Shown: one piece after another, positions 46,089 to 57,714 of the stretch
Layout: every line of letters begins with the position of its first letter
Numbering within the stretch: position 1 is the stretch's first letter
Assembly: GCA_026874595.1 (NCBI GenBank)
Contig: CM049306.1
Location: 76,449,642-76,513,641, forward strand
Direction of reading: 5' to 3'
DNA from: Sipunculus nudus
Lineage: Eukaryota > Annelida > Sipuncula > Golfingiida > Sipunculidae
DNA: 64,000 nt
Position numbers and translations under genes: made by a program
Notes under the pieces: generated by a model
What the model was told of the DNA's origin: nothing
What the model saw: only the letters and a program-made list of their open reading frames with translations
The model's database searches: none

Positions 46089-47597
46089 ACGCGTTTCTGG
46101 GTTTTGATCTGCAGCCAACGGGCTGCGGTCCCCCGCGGGCCCCCTTATAGCAATCTTTGCGGGGCGGGGCGGGCTACATCTAAGAAAGTGCGGGGCGGGG
46201 TGGGCCTAAATGATGTCTGTGTGGGGCGGGGCGGGCTGCGGGTTGATGATCTGGCAGTTCAGTAAAACATGAATATAAAATTATACTTAAAAAATATCAT
46301 TTGAAGAAATTGGTATTTTTGTATAAAATGTTTTTAGGTGTCGTTAATTTGAAAAAAAAAATAATAATTTATTCCTGTTAACCCCTTACACTGACTGACA
46401 GTTGTAACAACACTATCCAAATGTGTCCTTTCTAGGTATGACATCACTTTGTTATACAAAATAGATGATGCATCCTTAATCTGAAATCTAGACTTTAAAC
46501 AATTGTCTCTGCAATGGGAGCTGGTCATAACTTTGTATTAAGTTACCTAGCCTGATGTTGTATATGGACTGTCTATACCCTGTACTTGTGTCAGGTCTCC
46601 TATATCACATAATATGGCTGTGAGTAAAGCAAGGGCTTGATTACCTTTGATCTTGTAATAGACAGTGTGTGGCTACAGCTGGCTCTGTTGGTGACTCAAA
46701 TGACTTGGAACTGCACAAAGCCTAAGGTGGACTCCTTATCTATTTGTAACTCCATGTGCTGTCTAATTGTAAATGACACTGACCACTGGCTAATCCCTGT
46801 TTGGTCACAGCATAATGTGTTGATGATTGCTATAAAAAAAACAAGACTCTGGCCATGTTTAGATCTCAATGAACATCCTGAACCTCAAGCCACATGGGTT
46901 AGATTACCCCTATACTGCCTTGACCTGATTAGTCTCAGTTTCAGCTAATTAGCAGATTGTGACTGAAAAAATTTAACCAGCAACACATCTCGTTAGTTTG
47001 ATGGCTTGTGATTAGCCAATACTATTCTAAAGGGTCACTTTGGGTACAAATGCTTTGAAGAAGTCTAATTTTTTTAATATATTTAAGTAGAAACAGACAC
47101 AATAAACCAAAGGTTTGTTTATTTCCCCTGTAAAATATATATGAAAAAAAATTTAAAGAATGTTTTACATTATTATGTATAAATTAAATCCATCTAACCA
47201 ATCAAACCTGTCTTTAAAAATATTTTATGAATTATGGTTTGAAATATTGCTAAAACTTATTCAAATAAACTTTTCATTCCAATCAACAAACATTTCATTT
47301 ATATATTAATAATACAGGTGTCTTATATATGTGCTGTAAAATATCTTGATATGTAAACCTTTGGAACGAAAACTATTTTAAATTATTTTGCAGGCTGGAC
47401 TGCGGGCCAGAAACTTAAAAAATGCGGGGTGGGGCGGATGCGGGCTGAAAGAAAATTTCGCAGGGCGGGTGCGGGCTGAAAGAATCTTAGTAACTGAATT
47501 TATTTCTTTGATTGCGGGGCCGGCTGTGGGCTGACAGGGCATGAGGCAGATGGGTGTGGGTTCTGTTTTTCAGCCCGCGCAGGGCCCTAGTGGGGGG
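45934..47597. mobile_element. hAT-like non-autonomous element, 1,648 bp, GC-rich ends
   Basis: The left tip at 45942 is TAGGGCCCTGCGCGGG and the right tip ending at 47589 is its exact inverse, a perfect 16-bp terminal repeat. The flanking octamers are GTGAGGGG (45934-45941) and GTGGGGGG (47590-47597), equal at 7 of 8. Both features fit hAT elements. Subterminal zones at each end are packed with GCGGGGCGGGG and GCGGGCTG words, while the middle (46260-47390) is AT-rich. No transposase frame is visible, so it would depend on a helper element. Confidence 0.85.
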
Positions 47598-47599
47598 GG

Positions 47600-49515
47600 G
47601 GGGGGTCCCATCTTCCATAGTGAAGAATGGATGTTATGATACAGTTAATGAAAATGTCAAAATATTAAATATTAATTTAATCATTTAAATTCATGGGTAT
47701 TTGAATTACAATTATATTCTTGAAAATGCAAATTTGTATGATTAATCTTTGTGCCTTTGTTTATGTTAAAGGATCCCAATCACCTATCTGACCTATATGA
47801 ACTTAAGGTAATCCATTGGAACTTTTATAAAAAAAAGTAGGCCAGAAATCGTGGATATCACCACAGCCAGTGTGCTTGTTTTATTTATTTCAAGGTGTTT
47901 ATAATGTGTTGGGGCCCACAATAATCAAAACAAATTCAGCAAGGTCATCTGGCAGCAAGTCAGATCAGATAGAGCTTTGCAAATAGCTTTTTGCAACAAG
48001 GGACCTTTCTACCTCTACATATGTGCAACCTACCACCTTAGCTTACATGTTTTTTCCGTTTGTCAACATTGCTGTGTTTACAAACATGTTGTTGATAAAC
48101 AAGTTCCTACATTCTTCAGGAAGACCTTAGAAGAATTTTTAACAACCCAAATTACCATTAAGTCATTAAAATTTACAAGGAAATAGCCAGAAATCACATA
48201 AATCCTTTTTCAAAAGGAAGGTGAATTGGCACCTTTAATTAAACCACCCCATTAAGTTTGAGAGCACTCTCAGACAGTCACACAAGAGTGGGCTTGCCCA
48301 TCAGAGAGAGAGACAGAGAAAGAGAGGTAGAGAAAATTTGAATAAACTTGAGTACGAACGAGATATTGTTGATAACACAAGAGTGTTCTGAGATTAACTG
48401 TTCAGCCTCTTTCTAGGGGTATGGGGGGTCTAGCATTGCTCGGTTAGCTGTAGTTTTCACATATTTGCTCCAATGACATCATCGGCCAAGAACTAATTAA
48501 TTGGGATCACCACTGGGATTAAACACCTGACTGCAGGTCCTAGATACTTGTCATTATAAAACAGTTCATGTAAAGAATTGCAGGCTTGGCATATTTTTTG
48601 TAAATAATAATTTTTTGGTTCTCATTAAAATTTCATAAAAATTAATTTTCTTGAAAAAGGGAACTACTGTATTAAAAATTTTCTAGGGTCCAACTCTGAT
48701 ATAACCATCCAACTGATCTAAGCTGTAGGCTTGTTTCAAAATCTGGTCCTTTTTTATTGTCATGTATGTGCCTTACTTTTCCACGAGTACTGGTAATTTT
48801 AATTCATTTCCTTTAATCCCTTTAGGTTTGCTGGTACCCTCTTAGTGCCAGCAGATTGTCACAGCTCTGGATTTTAGTGCCTCCTCCAAATGCCCTCTTA
48901 CCTGAACCATAAATTAGGATTAATACTTAAGCTCTCATATAAAGCAAAATGAGAGAAATCAAAAGAACACAAGAGATTTTTTTTTTTTTTTTGGACAATA
49001 CTCATAAAGGCTTCATAATTATATATATCATTCATAGTTAATACCATATTGTTGCCTTAATTCCCAAAAGACGGTGCAACTCTGGCTATGTATCTGTCCT
49101 TGATAAAAATATCTTTCAATTATCTCTGATAAAAAACATTCTCTTTGGTTAAGCTACCATTGAAATGTCACGTTCTTGGCACAGTCAAGTTTGTCAATTT
49201 TTAATTTGGGGCATTTAGTGCGACCAGAAATATTATTGAACCAACAGCTAGGGCTGTTTACTAAATGAAGAAATTTTATTCTAGCTGTAACATAACATTA
49301 GGTCCCAGGTGTACCCACAAAAATCAAATGGATTGTGTTCAGTAAATTTTGGGACAATGCCAAGTTGCATAGTGGCAATTATTAGAGGCACAAGGCAAAA
49401 GAAGCTAGTCCCTCAGGTTCAAAGTTAATGGAAACAGCATAAGAGAATTGGATTTGACACATATGTATGAACTAGGCCTAAATCATTAAGTGGCAGTTAT
49501 GCCAAATAAAAATTC
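47600..49515. other. Non-coding stretch, nothing firm
   Basis: Unique AT-rich DNA. A short GA-rich run lies near 48303-48330 and a T run near 48978. No gene could be supported. Confidence 0.55.
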
Positions 49516-49854
49516 TTAGGCCAAAATAAAAAAAAAGGGTATGGTTCCCAAGCACTTTTTTTCAGAAATCAATGCGGGGAGGCGGTTTTTTTATTTTTAA
49601 TTTTTTGGTATGTTTGATAAAAATGACAAATGATTAGGGAAAAGCATGATAATAACAGATTTATTTTGCTAAACAAGTAAAAGCCCTACATAAAAAAGGA
49701 AATTGTATGATTTTATCTCCTTGAAAGAAAGTCAGAGCGGTTGCAGCACAAAATTGGTAAGTTTCGATTGAAAATCAAAATAAAAATTTTTGATGCGGGG
49801 GTTTAAAATTGATGCGGGCGGTGCCTAAGAACCATACCTTTTATTTTTTTGGCC
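49516..49854 (+). mobile_element. PIF/Harbinger-like MITE, copy 4
   Basis: The element is 49519-49854 (336 bp), preceded by TTA. The right flank is ATG, so the duplication is not preserved on that side. Ends and subterminal ATCAATGCGGGG/ATTGATGCGGGC words match the copy at 27.0 kb in the same orientation. Confidence 0.83.
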
Positions 49855-49855
49855 A

Positions 49856-49858
<3 letters not shown>

Positions 49859-49891
<33 letters not shown>
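49859..49891. repeat. (TA)n microsatellite
   Basis: An uninterrupted run of about 16 TA units. It continues for a few units on the far side of the following MITE, which therefore landed inside it. Confidence 0.97.
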
Positions 49892-49894
<3 letters not shown>

Positions 49895-50068
49895 TGGAAC
49901 CCCACCTTGCAACCACCCCGCAAAAGCAACCACCCCCGCAATTTCGACCACTTTTCTTGGTCCCGAATATACAATTCACGTAACTTACAGTTTCACAAAT
50001 ACGACCACCCCCAAATTACGACCACTTTGGTCAGTCCCCCAGGTGGTCGTAATTGTGGGGTTTCACTG
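49892..50068. mobile_element. TA-flanked MITE, 177 bp, Tc1/mariner-like
   Basis: The left end CAGTGGAACCCCACC and the right end (inverse CAGTGAAACCCCACA) form terminal repeats of about 27 bp, extending to ACCACC. TA flanks both sides. The interior has repeated GACCACC/CGACCAC words and TTTTCTTGGTCCCG. TA target sites and short CAGTG tips suit the Tc1/mariner group. It shares sequence with 11653-12278. Confidence 0.85.
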
Positions 50069-50469
50069 TATATATATAGGGGAGTGTACTGGGGAGAACT
50101 AGCTCTGTTCACTAATTATTTAAGGAAAGACAAGACTGGTTTGTTGAATTATTTTGTCTTCTTGTTGATGCCTTTATTTATTTTGTTTATGTTGAAAATC
50201 TTTGTTTCTTATGATGTAATATTAGATAATATAATCAGTGATGGTTTTTGCCAAAATTTGTTATATCCTAAAACCAACTGAAAAATTTCCGTAACTGTAA
50301 TCTGGGAAAGCTGTTGCTGGTCCTATGAGGGAAGCACAAATGAGGTAAATGTAAAATTCTCCTCTATGACCTACTGGTCAATATTAAGGACCCTGCTCTA
50401 TGCAAATTAACATAATATGACATAATAACACAAAGCCTTTTCTTAAAAGTGGATATGTGTGTGTATATG

Positions 50470-50505
<36 letters not shown>

Positions 50506-51095
50506 AAGAGAGAAAGAGAAAGAAAAATATATATATATATATTTACACACATATACATATATATTTATATTTTGTCATAAAATTTTGAAATATGCAAATT
50601 TCATTACTATTGAGTTGTAATCATTTTAATTTGACCACAGCCTATTTAAGGCTTGTATACAATTAATATTTAAGTGTCATTTGAGGTTTAAAGTACCAAT
50701 ATGTATGTTAACTGGTATATGCAGGGTTCACACCTCCTTGAATTCTGAAAGTCCTCAGAGTTTTAGTGTCCTGGTATATTTAGGAATTTCAAAAAATTTC
50801 TGGAAAATGAGCATCTGACTTAAGGTTAATCCTGTTGGTATAAGAAATATAGATTTCCTAAAAAACTGCAAACACAGTAATATTACATAAACCATATATT
50901 TACATACCAAGTACTTTATATACCATAAATGGGAAAGTACTTTTATATGAGCTTTCTCCCTTATCATCTTGAAAACACATATATTTATTCTAAAGACTTT
51001 GTATATGTATAAGAAAAAATACTAGAATGAAGATCGACCCATATACAAGCAAGTCAGTCTCCCACCAATTAATCTGAGTAGTAATAAAAACAAAA
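50069..51095. other. Non-coding stretch with AT/GA microsatellites
   Basis: AT-rich DNA with a compound (TA)n-(GA)n-(AT)n tract at about 50466-50545. The 124-codon and other + frames near 49907-50281 begin in the MITE and are not gene-like. Confidence 0.55.
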
Positions 51096-51099
51096 TCTA

Positions 51100-51640
51100 G
51101 ACTATATCTAGCAGTGAATGTGCTGGCAGTAATGGCCTCATGTTTTTATTATGCTTTTTATGCATTGATCAGTCTCGGCATCAGACAAAGTGTACGCAGT
51201 CCTAAGACTTTACGTCGGCCTTGAATATCAATGATACTTGTTATCTTTGCCAATATTCAATAGAGGTGCCATCTATTGGCAATAAACATAGCCTCTACCA
51301 AAATCAATATGCATAGAAATGAATTTGATACGCCATAGAGAGGGAGGGATCACAGGCGGTTTTTATTCGCTCTTTTTATAGTCAGCCCGACGTGACAGCC
51401 CGGGCTAGTTTTTGCGGGCTTATTGATTGTTTCTTTGAGCTTATGAATAGCCTTTGTTTATTGATGTTTGTGTTCAGGATGTAATGGGCCCTATATACTG
51501 ATTGAGTTGGTTTTCGAATGCCCGTTATCAAGGACATACCCAGCTATATAATCGCAGCCTATTTGAGAGAAGATTTACTAAATGCTCCCCGGGATTCTCC
51601 CTCAATGGGCTTACTGAAAAGACCACTTAACCAGTGCGGA
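51100..51640. promoter_or_regulatory. Candidate enhancer-like unique segment with a TTGCCAAT dyad
   Basis: A repeat-free stretch of balanced composition. It carries TTTTTATTATG near 51143 and TTTTTATGCATTGAT just after, both posterior-Hox-like words. A dyad follows: TTGCCAATATTCAATAG at 51248-51264, inverted as CTATTGGCAA at 51273-51282. All frames are closed. Motif content is seen; enhancer function is inference. Confidence 0.27.
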
Positions 51641-51679
51641 ATCAGGATTTATAGACCACATGTATGAGGTGTATACAGA

Positions 51680-52370
51680 TCAATACATTCATCGTCAGTG
51701 CCAGTTTTGTATCACAACTTGATGTATGAGTGGTCCAGAGTACTTTAAAATAAAAATATTGAGGAAGTCACCATGACTAATTGTGGTGTTATATATGATT
51801 GATATATTTTTAGCCAAACTCTCTATCCCAAACCTTCTATCTTCCAGATGTTGCTCACCTGTCAATAAGAGACGTAAATTATGGATTTTGGGGTCAAAGA
51901 TCAAGGTCATGGGTGCCATCTATCCACATATTAGTTTCTAGATGATAACACCAGTTTGGTTTGAAATATTGGTTTCAAACTTGACTTTTATATGGCCAAC
52001 CACTAAAGTAAGAACTGTTGATTCTGGGGTTATGAGATCAAAGGTCAAGGTCACAGGACCTACTACTTAAGAAAGATTGTGGATGCATTTTAAGCAAAAC
52101 TTTTCATCTCAATCCTTCCATCATCGACATGTGGTGCACCTGCCAATAGGGGAAGTTTCCTTTTGATTTTTGGGTCACTAGGTCAAAGGTTAAGGTCACA
52201 GGGCCCATCCATTCACAAATAAGTTTATGGATGATTACTCCAGTTTTGATAGATAGGTTGGCTTCAAGTTGATCAAAGGACCAATATTTTGGAAAACCTC
52301 ATAAACATATATCCTTATCGACAAATGCAGTTGAGCGTCAAGACCCATGGATCCCTAGTTTTAATTGCCA
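51680..52370 (+). repeat. Diverged tandem repeat with GGTCAAAGGTCAAGGTCAC words, family C
   Basis: The marker GATT(T/C)TGGGG(T) followed by GATCAAGGTCA-type words occurs near 51883, 52020 and 52165, steps of 137 and 145 bp. AGATGATAACACCAGTTT-like words near 51940 and 52233 are two monomers apart, hinting at a dimeric unit of about 290 bp. Monomers are strongly diverged. Confidence 0.7.
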
Positions 52371-52900
52371 ATCAGTTTGTCTAAGCTTGTATCAGTTAAA
52401 ACTTGTGATCACTGATAATTGTATATAACCAATGAAGCATATTGTTGATCTTAATGGCAGAGTATCAGTCATGGCAAAAGCCATTGTATGCATGGTTATA
52501 GATCTATAGTTTTTTTTGCACAGAGATAGGTGGCACTGCTTATACTGTTTCTCCACCTCATAACAGATGTAGCTGCCTTATGAAAGTTTTTCAGGCATTT
52601 ATGTTTAAATTTCACAATTAAGGGATTGAGACTTAAAAAAAGGATAATTAATTGACTTTTATAACCACAATTACCATGGGACAGAGCTCAGTCTAGAATA
52701 GTAATCTGAGGAGCAGGGACCTCGACCAAAGTGAAACGATCTCATTGGAGATACCACTTTTTCTGGATCTGCACTTATTACTCTGGTTGGCTTAATGTTC
52801 ATGAGGAATTCAGATTCGTGAAATTTGTGACATGGAAATTATCATGAAAAATTAAACCTTAGTGGATAAATGTAGATTGAACATTAATTCATCAATCATC

Positions 52901-52944
<44 letters not shown>

Positions 52945-53855
52945 GTTACCTTAAATCACAGATTGATATTGTAAGTATTATCTGATGTTTTAGGCCTGTA
53001 TTAGCTGTCAGTTATTGAAAAGATATTTTACTTGTTATATGTCCCCAAGCCTGGACCTTTTATCAAAATGCTTAGGTTTTGACAGCATATTAAATAAAGG
53101 AAGATTGTCCTGGCCACTCTTGTAAAATGATATATCCATGTAATAAAACATTTTGAATGGTTAGTACTGCAGAAATATAACCTTGAAACACTGTCAGTTG
53201 GGAAAATATAAAAAAATTAAATGTCTTGAATATGAAGCTTACCACAGTATCACTGGGTCCTACCTGTCCCAGGTGCCAACCCTCCAATACTTTTTGGGAG
53301 ACATTTGTTCGGTACTTGTTGCATAATTATTCTAACAACCAAACCTACAAACTAACAACAAACTAACAGATGAAAACATATACCTTCTTTGGGCAAGGTA
53401 ATAATCAGAGAAAACAATGAAGTCACTGGAATCAGGAATTAAATCCACACTTATAAACAAACAATACTTTGTATGCGAGCTGTCAGAATGTTGTGTTGTT
53501 ACATGTTGTTCATCACATCAGATATTTTACCCGAGGCAGTCATCTGGTGATGATCTAAACATATAAGGATTCACTTTAATGTGCGTGATGGAAGGAATCA
53601 GTGGCTTCTGCCATTAAGTGATCCAGGTTTTGTTGGCCTGTCAAGACAATTAACGAAATATTTCCAGCGTAACAAACTTGATACAACAATCCATTATATG
53701 AATATTTCATTTTCCACCCACTGAGTGGAACTTGTCCTTGCACAACCACCAAAATAGAAAACACAATCACTGATGATTTAACACACCCGTAACAATACCG
53801 TAACTGTTGAGAAAATGTTTTACTGGTGTCTCATTTAATGCATGTAAATAGATGG
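52371..53855. other. Non-coding stretch with a (TA)n run
   Basis: Unique AT-rich DNA. A (TA)n run lies at 52907-52940. Short minus-strand frames at 53090-53287 and 53576-53770 are unrecognised. Confidence 0.5.
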
Positions 53856-53859
53856 AACA

Positions 53860-54000
53860 GGTTAACAAGCCATGCATCATGAATAATGCCTTTAGTAACT
53901 ACTCCAGGCCTCAGCAGGGAGAGTAAATGGATCTCGACTGATTGATTTGGACTCATGGTGTCATGCATGGATCGTCATGCATTCTCTGTTCAAGGATTAC
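53860..54000. promoter_or_regulatory. Small enhancer-like unique segment
   Basis: A compact repeat-free stretch with paired CATGCATCATGAATAAT and GTCATGCATGGATCGTCATG words. Evidence is texture only. Confidence 0.15.
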
Positions 54001-55240
54001 CTTTACATATTGTTACCTTGCACCACATTATTATAATGGTTCACCTTCATAATACATGACCTCAAAATAAGACATGCAAGGCCACAACAAAGACACCTTG
54101 TCCTTGCCTCCCCATTTTCCAAATTTGCCTGACAATATGCCATTGATGCCAAAGGTAGTCTGAATTCATAAGAGGCAGGGGCCAGTCTACACACACCCTG
54201 GATAAAAGCAGGAACAGAAACCAATCTACCGGTATTCAGCACGCACCTGGCTACTCGTAACTGTACACTCATGTTCTCTTGTTTCCTTTTTTTCCATTGT
54301 GCTTTTTACATCTTTGACATTTCATGTTGCACTTCATTTTGTGATAAATTCTGAGGAATTACATGAAGAACTTGTCAGCTATGTAAAAGGCGTAATGAGA
54401 CATTAACCTATACCAAGACATAGGTATTGATTAGTTCTGTCAGCTGTTTGATTAAAAAAAATGTCAACTTCTAACCGCAAAGGGATTTTCTGAATCATAT
54501 TTGGTCCATATGTCTATGCTTCTCTTGGTCTGCGCGAATCTTCAGCTCCAGAGGGGATATGACTCATCTTCTAAATCTGGACACGTGTAAGCTGTAAAGT
54601 CAAGGTAAAAGGTCAAGGACAGTCTGCAAGAACTGAGAGTCTCGCCCATCACCTTGTTCCGTATATACTTAAAAATCCATAGAGTAACTGCACCAATGTT
54701 CATCGAATAAAACAATATGTATTTGGTCTTAGGTAAGATTCTTCATAAATTCTGTTAAGGATGTGGCACTATTTCCATTTTTCAAAGGAAAAAAGAACAT
54801 ATACAGATCGACATATATTAAGTAATGATATTACGTCATCCCGTTCGAGCTGTTCCGTTAAAGAAGTTAGACCACAGCCAAAGTAACAAATCAGGGACTA
54901 CCCGACCTCCAGAACCCCTACTATCTTGGTGAGACCCATTTCAGCCAATCATACAGGAAATTACAGTTTATGTTGATCACGCAGGCTTTAACCCCCTTGG
55001 TCCACCACTGAAAAGTCCAAAGTCATCCTTGGTTTTTTGTTAGATACTGCTGTATAATAAATGACCTAATATGCTAAAATTTTGATTGTGATCACTATAT
55101 TAAAAATGAATGATTATATCCAGCACAGGATGATCAGACAAATACTAATTTAGTAGAATGCAGCTATATAAGCCATAGTGATGTGTGTGGGGTTTTTTTT
55201 TTTCCATCTCGTTGATTGGATACATCAGTCATACAGGTAG
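54001..55240. other. Non-coding stretch, nothing firm
   Basis: Unique DNA with an 89-codon minus frame (54003-54272) that is unrecognised. No repeat was found. Confidence 0.5.
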
Positions 55241-55440
55241 CAATCCAGGGGCAAATCCAGGATTATGGAAAGCGAAGGGTCCAACCCATGAGGACTAATA
55301 AGTGAACCTAAAAAGGTCCTCTGAAAGGGAAGGGTCCAGGCCAGAAAAATTGGTTTAATTTATAATGCTAAAAGGTGGTTGTTCAAAAGGAAAGGGTCTG
55401 TCCCCCTGTCCCCTTTCCTTCTGTATCTGCCACTGCAATC
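55241..55440. mobile_element. MITE with CAGGGGCAAATCCAG-type ends, CAATC on both sides
   Basis: The element is 55246-55435 (190 bp). Its left tip is CAGGGGCAAATCCAGGA and its right tip, read in reverse, is CAGTGGCAGATACAGAA. CAATC precedes it (55241-55245) and follows it (55436-55440), a possible 5-bp duplication. The interior matches the element at 12774-12985. Confidence 0.72.
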
Positions 55441-55614
55441 TCATCAGTGTTTGCTGTATAGTATTTTGACTGTCTCTTTTGACTCTCTTGCACACATTGC
55501 ATACTTACTAAAGGATGCGTATTAATACTCTTTGTCCAATAAGATAAACCTAACCATTGGAATCTTATATGGCAGTGTCCCATTGGGAGTGAGCCATCTG
55601 ACAATATCAGATAC

Positions 55615-55931
55615 TAAGGCTAAAAAATAAAAAGGTATGGTTCTCAGACACTTTTTTTTTCAGAAATCACTGCGGGCAGGCGGTATTTTATTTTTTACCC
55701 TTTTTTTTGTATGTTTTGATAAAAATATTATATGATCAGGGAAAAACATGAAAATAACAGAATTTTTTTTTGCTAAACAGGGAAAAGCACTACATAACAA
55801 AGGAAATCTGATCAAAATTGTATTGTTTTATCTTCAAGAAAGATGAAAGTCAAAATAAAAATGTTTAATGTGGGGGGTTAAAATTGACGCTTGTGGTGCC
55901 TGAGAACCATTCCTTTTTTATTTTGGCCAAA
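55615..55931 (+). mobile_element. PIF/Harbinger-like MITE, copy 5
   Basis: The element is 55618-55928 (311 bp), preceded by TAA and followed by AAA, a duplication with one change. Ends GGCTAAAAAATAAAAAGG plus TATGGTTCTCAGACAC and their inverse match the family. Orientation is that of the copies at 27.0 and 49.5 kb. Confidence 0.83.
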
Positions 55932-57425
55932 CCAAGGCCTACTGCTGTGGCAGTGAATATGGAACACTATGGAAGACAAGAAAAGAGCATTCATGATTAA
56001 TTTTATATTGTAAGAAAAAAATATTTTTTTAAATGTCATAGAATTTTATCCTAAATTAAATCAAAATATATTTTATTGACACAATCAGAAGATGAGCAGT
56101 TCCATGAACACAGATAATTCTCATTTTGTATTTTTCAATGAAACAATCTATGAAATCTTCACTTTTTGTATAAAAAAATTGGTCTGTTTTTTATCTGCAA
56201 AATGAATGCATATAGGTTTAATTATATTTTTAATCTAGTGGTGGTGACCAGGTTTATTAAAACATTGAAATACATGTTGCTGCATGTTCGTGGCACAGTT
56301 AAAGGATGGGTTGTGGAATATAATAGAGGTTTATATATGTGACCTGTATCTAGGATATGTATGATATTGACTAAGGCAAACTTCAGGACGATTAATTGAC
56401 AGTTTTTGTTTATTTTATGGTTAACCACGAGAGTAAAAGGCTAGGGTCATACAAGTTTTAGCTTGTCGCTTGCATTTTCAGCCGCTGCACAAAGAGCTTT
56501 AGTGAATAAGGCTTCCATTCAATTTCAGAGTTTTTTAACTGTACACCGGATCGCTTGTCAAAACAGGAATGTATTACAACCAGTACATAACCAGGATACC
56601 TAGCAAATGTCAGGTGATTCTTCAAACAATCCCATTATTGTACTTGTTGTGGTTAAAAAAGAGTTAATTTACATAGCCCCGTGTGGAGGTACGTGTTTGA
56701 TCAAACATACTTTCAAACTTTCCTCCAGGCATCTTACATAAACAATTTAAACAAACTATAAATTACGTTTTAATGGACTCTTGAACTAAAACAAACATTG
56801 GTATATATGGACCTCTAGGCTTGGATGTCAACACCAGTTACACCACACTGTTGTATCCAGGTTATATATAGTATAATATCCAGCCGTATATATCTAACCA
56901 TGTAATTTTCTAAATTTATGTACTTTGAAAGACTGAATGCAATTTCCTTCTTACCTCAGATACAATTAGTTTTATTTGACTTTGTTTTCTTCTTATCTTT
57001 GAATATTCATGATTCTTCAGTTATGTAGCCAGTCAGTCAATCAGATGAAATTCTCCAATTTTTTTCTTCTTGAGTACTTATAATATTATAGGATATATTA
57101 TTAGACCTCAAAAAATGGTCATAATGTCATGAATTGATTCTCTCATAATTTAAAACAAATATTAATTTATTTTTATATATCATCAAATTATATCAATATT
57201 ATATACATATATATAATATATATATAATATAATTATAATCAAACTTATCAATCTTAACCCCTCCGCCCCCCCCCATAAAAACACACAAACTATGAATTTA
57301 ATGTGTCATTTGAAAAGCAAGATTTCTTTTTTCAAAAGGTCATTACAAAATCATGAAATTAATCTTCCAGAAGTGTATGAAACATGGCCTTTGTTAACAT
57401 TTTGCCTGTGAATTCACTATGCAGT
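55932..57425. other. Non-coding stretch, nothing firm
   Basis: AT-rich DNA with an ATATAT-rich patch at about 57175-57240 and a C run near 57264. No gene could be supported. Confidence 0.55.
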
Positions 57426-57427
57426 AC

Positions 57428-57714
57428 TAAGGTAAAAGAAAAGTAAAAGGTATGGTTCTCAGGCACCACCCACGTCAATTTTAACCCCTCGCATCAAACA
57501 TTTTTATTTTGAATTTTATCTTTCAAGAAGATTAAATCATACAATTTTTATACCATTTCCTATGTTCTGTACCTAATTAGCAAAAAAAACCTGTTATTTT
57601 CATGCTTTTCTCCAAAACATACAAAAAAAGGGTAAAAAATAACATACCCTCGCCTGCAGTGATTTCTGAAAAAAAAGTGCCTGAGAACCATACCTTTTTC
57701 TTTTTTTGGCCTAA
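57428..57714 (-). mobile_element. PIF/Harbinger-like MITE, copy 6, perfect TAA duplication
   Basis: The element is 57431-57711 (281 bp) with TAA at both sides. It lies in the orientation of the 13.0 kb copy, sharing CCTCGCATCAAACATTTTTA after the left end. Terminal GTGCCTGAGAACCATACC is present at the right end. Confidence 0.88.

Noticed and set aside
46637-46948. 103-codon frame inside the hAT-like element as a transposase remnant
   Set aside because: It has no DDE/RW motifs or zinc finger and begins with a non-ATG codon.
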